DNA of 64,000 nt, taken from Zantedeschia hybrid cultivar (Eukaryota > Streptophyta > Magnoliopsida > Alismatales > Araceae). The stretch's first letter is position 1, and the number at the start of each line of letters is the position of its first letter. Under the pieces are notes generated by a model that saw only the letters and a program-made list of their open reading frames with translations, ran no database searches and was not told where the DNA came from. Positions 55,700 to 64,000 of this stretch are shown in pieces. The stretch is taken from contig JARZZO010000002.1 in the NCBI GenBank assembly GCA_030544215.1, positions 27,713,395-27,777,394 on the forward strand. The letters are read 5' to 3'. Made by a program: the position numbers and the translations under genes.

Positions 55700-57285
55700 C
55701 AAGATGATCTCATGTGTGAGTTTGAACAGTATCCAACGGTTCATCGAGCTTGCTCTAAAAGAAAAGTTGGGGGAAATGTCTACTACTAGACTCAGAAGAT
55801 TAACTATAAAGTTTGACACTAATAAGAAGCATCCAAATCACAGTATGAGGCACCATATGAGGGAGATGTCAAGCATGATTAGGGTGCTCAAAGATGCAAA
55901 ATATGTCTTAACTGTTGAACATCAAGTTCAAGTTGTGATCCGTTCTTTGCCAGACAATTAGGAACACATGAGAGTGAACATAAGACATAATGAGAACATC
56001 AAAACTTTTGATGATATTGGTCGTCACTTGGAACTAGAAGATGAGCGCCTAGAGGTTATTAAATCTTCAGGAAAAATTTTTTGTTGCCGAGTCTAGCATG
56101 AGTAGAACTTGGGGTTTCAAAAGCAAAAGGGATCCGAAGCTCTTCAAGAAAGACAGAGATGGAGGTATTTCACAAGAAGGCTAAAACCAACTAGGACAAA
56201 AGGGGGAAGCAAGATGGTAAGAAGGACAAAAGCAAGATGAATTGCTTCAACTGTGACAAGATGGGTCACTTCGCTCATGAATTCACTGAGTCGAAGAAGG
56301 TACTGACTCACTCAACTACAGTCAATTCTTTACATATCTTTAGCAGTGTTTTGCTTATTGAATCTCATCCAATCACCTGGACTATAGGTTTGGGAGCCAC
56401 AAACCATGTACTAAGAGATTGAGGAGCATTTGTAGAGTACTGTCAGATCCCATCTGGAACCAAGTGAGTATGTGTGGGAAACAACACCAAAGTTGAAGTT
56501 AAAGGAGTTAGCACCTACAAATTAAAGATGTGTGGTGGTCGGACTCTTTTCCTACATGATGTCCTATACACACTTGAAATTCGACGGAACTTGGTTTTTG
56601 TAGTTGCACTTTTAGGTCTAGGTTTTAAACTGAACCTTCATGGTAGTGGTGTGGATATTTATTTTGGTTCTATATTCTATGGATCTGGTTATATTTCAAA
56701 TGATTTTATTGTCTTAAACATCGATTTATGATGACATTTACAAAATTTATGATGATAGATATTTTTCTTTAATAGAATCTAGCAGTAATATTACAATAGA
56801 TGTGAGTGTATGGCATGCTAGGTTGGGTCACGTTGGGCAAGATAGGATGAATAGATTAGCAAGAGAGAGCTTGTTAGGCTCATTTGCTAAAATTGATTTG
56901 CCAATATGTGAATATTTCTTAGTAAGAAAAATAACTAGAAAACCATTTAGAAAAGGGACTAGAGCATACAGTCCATTACAATTGATCCATTCTAACATTT
57001 GTGGGACAATGTATATGAGGAAGAGGCACGGTGCCTCATATTTCATTACATTTATAGATGATTTCCCTCATTACGGTATTGTTTATTTAGTATCTCACAA
57101 CTCAAAAATATTGGACTGCTTTCAGCAACATAAATTTTGTTGAGAATCAACAAGATAGAAGGATTACAGCCTTGAGAATAGACCAAGGAGGTGAATATCT
57201 ATCTAAGCAATTAATGAGCTTTGTGATGAATAAGGAATAATGAGACAATTAACTATTCCTAGAACTCTGCCTACAACCCATATAA
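55700..57285 (+). mobile_element. Degenerate Ty1/copia gag-pol (gag to integrase)
   Basis: Plus-strand remains in order: gag (ELALKEKLGEMSTTRLRRLT, VIRSLPDN), knuckle MNCFNCDKMGHFAHEF (last Cys lost) at 56237 on, protease region WTIGLGATNHV (catalytic DSGA destroyed) near 56380, pre-integrase VWHARLGHVGQDRMNRLARE near 56804, second zinc-ligand area ICEYFLVRKITRKPFRKGTR, and integrase core PLQLIHSNICGTM, SYFITFIDDFPHYG and RIDQGGEYLSKQ near 57175. Many stops and frameshifts. It ends after RQLTIPRT-like sequence at about 57285. Reverse transcriptase and RNase H are missing. Confidence 0.88.
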
Positions 57286-57417
57286 CCTGTTAAAGCTGGA
57301 TATGAGATCTCGATCTAGAGCCATGAATAGAAGGCGAATAATTAGATAACTCACGAGTTAAGCATTTGAAAGTGACTAAACTAAGATCTGTATGGTGGTG
57401 AAATAATTATTATACAC

Positions 57418-57562
57418 ATGTATGTATCCTAGGTCGACCCATTATGTCATGTATGAAAAGGAAGACTATCTCTATTATACACATTTGTTATGAAAATGAA
57501 GACTATCTCTATTATACACATTTGTTATGTATCCTAGGTCGACCCATTATGTCACCTTAGTT
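57418..57562. repeat. Interleaved direct repeats
   Basis: tatcctaggtcgacccatta occurs near 57425 and 57530, and gaagactatctctattatac occurs twice between them, so this is a short local duplication. Confidence 0.75.
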
Positions 57563-59311
57563 AGGCTCGAGCATAATTATTGATATATAGATTATAAGTA
57601 AATGAGAAAGTCAAGTATGGCTCAGACATATTAGAGCAACTTGGACCAGTGTTATAGAGTAAGTCTAGGGCATTGTGAGATACTTTAGTACAAGCCACTA
57701 TGTCGACCCTAAAAGGTACATATTATAAGCTTTTCAAACACAATTGTTTCTCGCGGATCACACGACTCATTTGCCAGTATGAATTCTTTTCCAATTTGAT
57801 AGTTATAAAGAATACATGCCTTGAAAGTTATATTTAAGTCCTTCCCATCATGTGCGAGTGGGAGATAATAGGCTGTCCCCTAGGCCAATTAAGGCAGTCG
57901 GATTCCACGGGCAATTACCTATTTGAAAGGAAGCAACTTTTCCCCAAAATGTACAAGTAGGTATTTGTTGTTCACTATAATGGTTGAGAGATTGGGTGAG
58001 AGGGAAGGACAAGAGTGAAGTAGAGAAAAGAAAGGGCTCTTCTTCTTCTCTTCTTCTTCATCATCTAGCACTCCATCTTCAATCAATAAAAGAACAGGGC
58101 AAGGTTAAAGCTAGAGAATGGGAGTAGGCTCTTGCATCGTGAACATTGTATGTCTTCCGCATTGTGATCATGTATGGGACCCAAAATTGTCAAGAATCGA
58201 TTTGAAAAAGGTATTTATGATCATCTTCCATTGAAGAAAACTCTAATAAGGCATGACCTAAATTTTTTTAAAATTCTTCTTATCTAATGTAGTTACATCG
58301 CTAGATAATATAGCAAGACCTTACAAAACAACAAGCATTACTTTTCCAACAAATATTACTTTAACAAAGAATGATATGCATGTCATCTAATATGACTATT
58401 GGTCCAAAACTTTATGAGGTGAAGCCTAGAATGCTTGCCAATTTCTCCCATTTGCCGGCTTTGTCGGGATATGGACTTTCTTTTTACTATTTGGGATAAC
58501 ATTTGCTGCAATACCCCCACTGTAGCATTACAGTTGGTGACAAATTTTTTTATTCTTTTAAGGTCAGATTTCATATGCCTTACATGTTTGTCTAGTTCGA
58601 TGTATGACCGAGTGATCCAAACAATTCTAAACAATAAAAGCTTACTGTTCATTAGAACTTGATTGTTGATAATTTAATTTTTTTTTAGATTATTCAATCG
58701 AAGATTGGGCCATATGGACGCATATGACATGTGGAACCCAACCTTGAACAAAATTATTTTTTTAATCACTGTAATGCCTCCTAAGCAAGTTACCTTTTTG
58801 ATGATGTCACAAAATACATACCACTATTTATTAATCAAATAGCTTGTGACCAGCCGCAATCCAATAGGGGATCAATATAACTTTGAAGACAATATTTGGA
58901 TCCCATCACACATCACTATTCTCCTGCATTTACACTGAGTTTATCAAAATAAAAATTTATAATGCTTCTAATGGTGTAAAAAAATACTATTTCCACTAAC
59001 TTCATCAAAATAAAATTTTATAATGCTTCTAATGTGGTATAAAAAAATCGTGTACTATCAGGACTCATAAAGTGGGTAAGCTTACTTATGTATGGATTTT
59101 TTCTTTTGAACAATGACTTATGCATGGAATTAAATTGACGACCCACCTACACTTTGACGGTTTCAGAAGATTGCCCTCATCTCGAGTCTTTCCCTAGACT
59201 AATGTTTGTTGTACTGAGAGTCAATACAGCAAGCCGAGTTATTTTGCAATGCAAGATATTATTGGTCTACATGGTAGGTGGCACATAAGTTGGATATATA
59301 TATTTTTTTAA
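57563..59311. other. Intergenic; possible copia LTR remnant at about 57860-58200
   Basis: A polypurine-like gagtgggaga occurs near 57861 downstream of the decayed copia pol, followed by sequence with a (ttctt)n tract. It may be the 3' LTR of that element, but ends were not defined. A pair of about 60-bp repeats (ttcatcaaaataaaa...) occurs at 58936-59045. No gene. Confidence 0.4.
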
Positions 59312-59728
59312 GTGGGTCAGACAAGTATTAAATGAGGTGCAAGATTTTGGGCATGACAAATACATATAGACATGATAAATATTTCATAGACATGACAAAT
59401 ATTATTTGCCATGCTCACGAATTATTTGTCATGTCTAAAAAATATTTATCATCTCTATGTATTTGTGTACAGATTTTTAGGCGTGACAAATATTATGTAG
59501 ACATGACAAATACTTCGTAGACATGACAAGTATTTGTCATGCCTAAAAATATGTTATCCTTATATATATGTTTACAAAATTACGTGTATGATAAATATTT
59601 TTCAGGCATAACAAATAATTTATGGGCATGACCAATAATATTTATCATATTTACAAAGTATTTATCATACCCACATGTATTTGTCGTGTCCAGAATCTTA
59701 CACCGTATTTAATGTTTGTCTAGTCCAC
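59312..59728. mobile_element. MITE of 417 bp with about 54-bp terminal inverted repeats and internal palindromes
   Basis: The left end (gtgggtcagacaagtattaa...) and the reverse complement of the right end (gtggactagacaaacattaa...) match at roughly 80 percent over 54 bp, both leading into gacaaatacat. The interior is built from many alternating direct and inverted copies of the motif catgacaaata. No target-site duplication could be defined and there is no coding capacity. Superfamily unknown. Confidence 0.75.
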
Positions 59729-59954
59729 CCATAGAAAAAGTTGTCCAACTCATGTATCACGTACTCATGTGGACCAAATGCAAGATGACTCAACTTATTG
59801 CACTAAAGGCATATATGCACAAAGGGGTAGATTTAAAAAAAATTTACAAGGAAGGCCAAGTTCAAAATCATTATTCTCAAGGGGGGCCAATTTTTTAAAA
59901 AATAAATATGACATTGTTATAAAGTGTTTATAAGATTGCGAAAATTCAGCAAAG

Positions 59955-60265
59955 ACCATGTCCTATCATCCCCATTATCCTGCCATAGTTCATCTTCTTC
60001 TGAAATTTAAAAATTTAATACATAACAAAAACATGAAACTTATTACCCCAAAAAGTCCCATGAAGAGCAACAAACGTCTACAGACCATCCAGTAAAATTT
60101 CCTTGTGCTTCAGTGCCCACAGTAGCAACAAAGAATTTGCTAAACTATTTGCAGGAGTAGAAACTACAACAGGGGACCATGTCCCATCATTCCCATCATG
60201 CTACCATATTTCTTTTTCTTTCGAAATTTAAAAATTTAACGCAACAAAAATATGATATTAGATGA
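59955..60265. repeat. Direct duplication of about 90 bp, 221 bp apart
   Basis: accatgtcctatcatcccca ... tttaaaaatttaatacataa at 59955-60045 recurs with about 80 percent similarity at 60176-60265. Confidence 0.7.
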
Positions 60266-60810
60266 ATTCAATTATTAACAAAATATGTTATATTATTAAA
60301 CTAAATGTGCACAAAAATATATCAAATGCAAAGAGGAATATAAGAAGAACACAATATGCTTGGTAAAGCAAATAAAAAAAAACATGCAAAATGTTTCATT
60401 ACCAATATTTTACCAACCAGACATAGCACAATAGAGACAATACAAAGATGAACATAGGTATATTGAGGACCAAAATCAGGTATAAGCTAAGACATTGGAT
60501 TTGAAGAGAAAAAAGCTAGTGTTTGGCACAACATCCGATTGAAGTATGTTTGGACTTCTATCTAGTTATTTTGAGAAGGATAAATTAGGTATGAGAGGCT
60601 ATTTAATTAGTATTTTGGTTATTTTTTTAAGTTGTAAACAAAAGTTTTAATTAAAACTTTTTATATTGGAGAAAAGTTGGAGTCATTACTTGAAAAAAGT
60701 TATGACTGTTGTAACCATCAAAATTTCATTATAACTATTCCTACTCAATCTCTTTTATGTTGAAAGAGGAAATTAAAAGTCAGTTCTAATTAAAAGTTTT
60801 GTCAAACACA
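60266..60810. other. Intergenic, no gene recognised
   Basis: AT-rich sequence between a local duplication and the solo LTR. Confidence 0.4.
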
Positions 60811-60815
60811 ATTGA

Positions 60816-63084
60816 TGTAACACCCTGTCGATCCGATTCGACTATGTAGACTTACTTCGAACCAGTGAGCGCACTACAGTGAGAACAACCGAAACATTCA
60901 TTGAGTTTTCAGAATGAGTAAACACATATAAACATCCATAACCCCATGAATCAATCATCATAGCTACAAATGTATCTACTTAATAAGACTAAAATTTACA
61001 ACAATAATACTCGTTTAGGATCTTTAAATATATCCAAATATTATGTCAACTAAACTAGAAATAAGCAAAACCTACTTCTAAATAATAGCTTTGATCTTCT
61101 AACTTTAAGTCTCCTAATCCCACAATTCAACCTTTACCTTTCTTTTCCTGAAAAATATTAGTGAGCAAGCATAAGTCCCAACAGACTTAGCAAGTTCATA
61201 ACCCACAAAATCACAGTTTTTTTATACAATATATTATAAAAGAAAAAGACATGATAAATATCTAAATAACATGCATCATAATATCGTATATTCATGCTTA
61301 TGTCATAAATCTATTCTTTAACATCAAATCATGTCATGAGCAACTAAACATGACTTAAATTTAAATATGAGTGTTAAACATCATAAGCCTAGCATGCATC
61401 TACAATATGCATCTTAACAGAACTTAACATGCATCTTTAACATAACATATCTCTTTCATGAACTTAATATATCATGTATCCTACTTCTTAACATGCCATC
61501 ATGCATCATATTTCTTAACATGCTTAATTGAACATGGTCACACATATTATCATCTTATCACTTATTAAACTGACATGCATCCAAATCACAACATGAGGAG
61601 TATCGTGTTTAACATGACATGCAGCCAGTGGTATGACAAATGCCCACTGGCGCTTCCACTGCACAGCAAGAGAATCCACCTTTCCCACATGGACCGAGAA
61701 AGCTGTAATAAGGATTTTACTTGTTTGCCTCGGGTTTCATGCATCTTTTAACTTAATGTCTGTCTTATAAGGATGCATGTATGATTCGGACGCATAAACT
61801 CCTAAAGTAGCATTATTCGTAATCATATATAAAGGATTCTAGAGGTGACCCTCACAAGTTCAAAGGGTGACTTTACACTATGACGGTTTCACCACTAAGG
61901 GTAGCCCTTTCCATAGGTAGCTTTTTCCTCCATCATAGCCTGCATGGTACTTAGTTTCTAAGTTATCGGTTGGTTAATTATCTTAACATATATCTGCAAC
62001 ATGCTTAAACAATACAACTATATGCGGTTATCTTATCTAATATATGTTGAATATGCAAATATTTATGAATATCATTTTAATCATCTTAACGCATATATGT
62101 GACATGCTTAGATATATGCAATTATATGCAACTATTTTACCTAACATATGTTGAATATGCAAATATTCATAGATATCATTTTAAACATTATATTTAGATC
62201 TTCATACTTTTAATAAGTAGAAAAATAATGTTGAGAATAAAGTTTTCTACATAAAAATATATGTGGAATCATAGTTAATGATCATTTGCATCTTAATTAT
62301 GCAAACAAAAAATGTGACGAACCCCGTCTAGGCACAGCAAGAACTTCTTCTAGGCACTTTTTCACATCACGATACTCATTTCATACCATCCCTTGTGGAT
62401 AAGTTTTACTTGGATTTGGAACAAGTGTCCTTTTAACTATTAACTGGTATCCGTTATCAATAATCCTCAACCATTATCAATGTCATTTATCAATGCTAGT
62501 ATCCTAACCTTTTAACAATAGTATTTATCCATCCTTATCTTTTACCAATATCTTTTTTCTTACTTAATAAGAGTGTGACATGTGGCCCCTTGAGGTGTCC
62601 CTCCTATCATGACTAGGAGGTAAGGATAACTAATGGATGACAAGTTTCCTCTAAGTGTCTATTTACATTATCACCAAAGGACGAAGTATGATGATGGCAC
62701 GACAAAGTGGCATGATCGAAGTGACATGGGATAACTTAAAGACTAAGTAATTACTATCCTATATATTAATTTTAAATAATTGTATATATATATTCTATCT
62801 TATAATCTTCTCCATATAAAATTTTAGAGTCATCTATTTGGCAAATCGAAGATAGTTTTAGGACTTTAAAAAATTTAACTTAAGACCTTATAAAGATTGT
62901 AAATCAAATTGTTATCCTTAAACTTTTTATGATCGTATTTATACTTTTTAAGAATTTACAAATATATATTTTTATAATTTTGTATATCTTTATAAATTTA
63001 TTAACAACTTAATTACATAAAAAAAATTTATTAAATTTTAAGTAAACTTTTTATGTAAACATAATTTCTTTGTGGGTCCTTACA
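60816..63084 (+). mobile_element. Solo Ty3/gypsy LTR (2269 bp)
   Basis: Starts tgtaacaccc and ends ccttaca, a terminus pair common in plant chromovirus (Del/Tekay-like) LTRs. The exact 5-bp target-site duplication attga is at 60811-60815 and 63085-63089. No internal region is present, so it is a solo LTR. Several catgcat-rich stretches lie inside. Confidence 0.8.
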
Positions 63085-63263
63085 ATTGAAGTGACAAAAG
63101 TAATAAACTTAGGGTGTATCTTTGCCGAGGGGGAATTAAAATTCTTTATAAAAGATATCACGATGACATAGCCCAAGTACTTAGGGCAATTCAATGATTT
63201 TTAATCTTTGCTTGCTGATGACCACTACTTCGAGATAAATTGCCACATTGAGTTAGTCCAAAT

Positions 63264-63900
63264 TAGGGCGGTCAACGGGTTGGAGACGGAAACGAAAATG
63301 TCACATTCCGCGTCCATTTCCTATAATGTTTATCAAGACGAAAGCGGAGACATAAATGAGTTCCGCATCAATTTCTGCTTTTAAATCGGAAGTCGAAAAC
63401 GAAAACGAAAGTAAACGGAAGTTTCCATTATCATCATCGCTATATTAAGAAGCTATTTAAAATCACTGTTAATATTCACTTTTTGATAACTTTTTTTTCT
63501 AATAATTAAAAAAATAAATATACAAAAATTCAATATATGTAAAAAATAATAATCTATGAGTTTTGAATTTTGAAATCTACTTTATCTATCGATCTAAATT
63601 TACATATAAATATACCTAAACATGTGCCATAAAATCATATTAAAATTTTAAAAGATTTCCAACCTCTTATTGTGGTCTTATTTTTATTAAAATTTTATAT
63701 GTGTGCATAGATGAGTGTATAAGGTACATGATCACTCGAAAACGAAAACTGATTAGCCGATGTGGAAATGAGTGTTTATGTTTCCGATTCCTATAATTAT
63801 CGTAGATCTATTTCCGTTTCTTATAACTTAACATGTGATCTTTAACGAAGTTCCATAATGGAGTGGATAATTAGAACTCGGGTATCCATTGACAACCCTA
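63264..63900. mobile_element. hAT non-autonomous element, 637 bp
   Basis: Terminal inverted repeats tagggcggtcaacgg and (reverse complement) tagggttgtcaatgg. A perfect 8-bp target-site duplication gtccaaat lies at 63256-63263 and 63901-63908. The interior has repeated cgaaaacgaaaac / ccgtttcc motifs and no coding frame. Same end type as the 221-bp MITE at 13213. Confidence 0.9.
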
Positions 63901-64000
63901 GTCCAAATGACTCTCCTTTGGAAAATAGTCAATTTTATACTCCAATCCCATAAATATACATTGTCTTGACTAGTTAAATGACTGAATTGTCACGCGTGTG

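Overview
The window is nuclear DNA from a flowering plant. It has spliced plant genes, plant-type Ty1/copia, Ty3/gypsy, LINE, SINE, PIF/Harbinger and hAT elements, and long AT-rich intergenic stretches. The very GC-rich coding sequence of the three FCS-like zinc finger genes suggests a monocot, but this is inference and the species is not identified. Most of the window is repeat-derived.

Layout. 1-4.1 kb: a 52-bp tandem array and a PIF/Harbinger gene pair on the minus strand (a three-exon Myb/SANT-like ORF1 and a transposase C-terminal part preceded by an RNase H1 N-terminal-type domain). 6.7-9.0 kb: L1 and copia fragments and a GC-rich minisatellite. 10.3-13.4 kb: a nearly perfect 355-bp-arm palindrome, then two tail-to-tail FLZ zinc finger genes (FLZ1 +, FLZ2 -), with a 221-bp hAT MITE in the FLZ2 promoter. 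16.7-40.9 kb: a composite region bounded by Ty3/gypsy LTRs (A at 16.7, D at 40.9 kb) that share the flanking 5-mer GAACC. Inside it lie a partial copy of the 5' end of a ferredoxin-NADP reductase gene, a second LTR (B), 120-bp and 73-bp tandem arrays, a truncated copia element with its 3' LTR, a broken P450-like sequence split by a solo copia LTR, the apparently intact six-exon root-type ferredoxin-NADP reductase gene (minus strand, 29626-34672), LTR C with expanded tandem arrays, and a gypsy gag with its primer-binding site. 43-46.7 kb: SINE-like and RTE-LINE fragments and a third FLZ gene (FLZ3 -). 47.7-64 kb: hAT-like elements, a decayed copia pol, an inverted-repeat-rich MITE, and a 2.3-kb solo gypsy LTR.

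Host genes. The probable functional genes are FLZ1, FLZ2 and FLZ3 (zinc finger proteins of a family known to act as SnRK1 adaptors) and the plastid ferredoxin-NADP reductase. The reductase can be joined at GT/AG sites into a 379-residue protein ending in the family-typical aromatic C-terminus. Its 2.4-kb intron 2 holds a tRNA-derived SINE and an antisense three-exon fragment of a Dicer-like gene flanked by 53-bp direct repeats.

Most striking: the Dicer-like fragment antisense inside the reductase intron; the duplicated reductase promoter and first two exons; the palindrome abutting the FLZ1 promoter; and the apparent enclosure of a whole gene locus between two LTRs sharing a target-site duplication. 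All coordinates were read by eye. No alignment or database search was possible.
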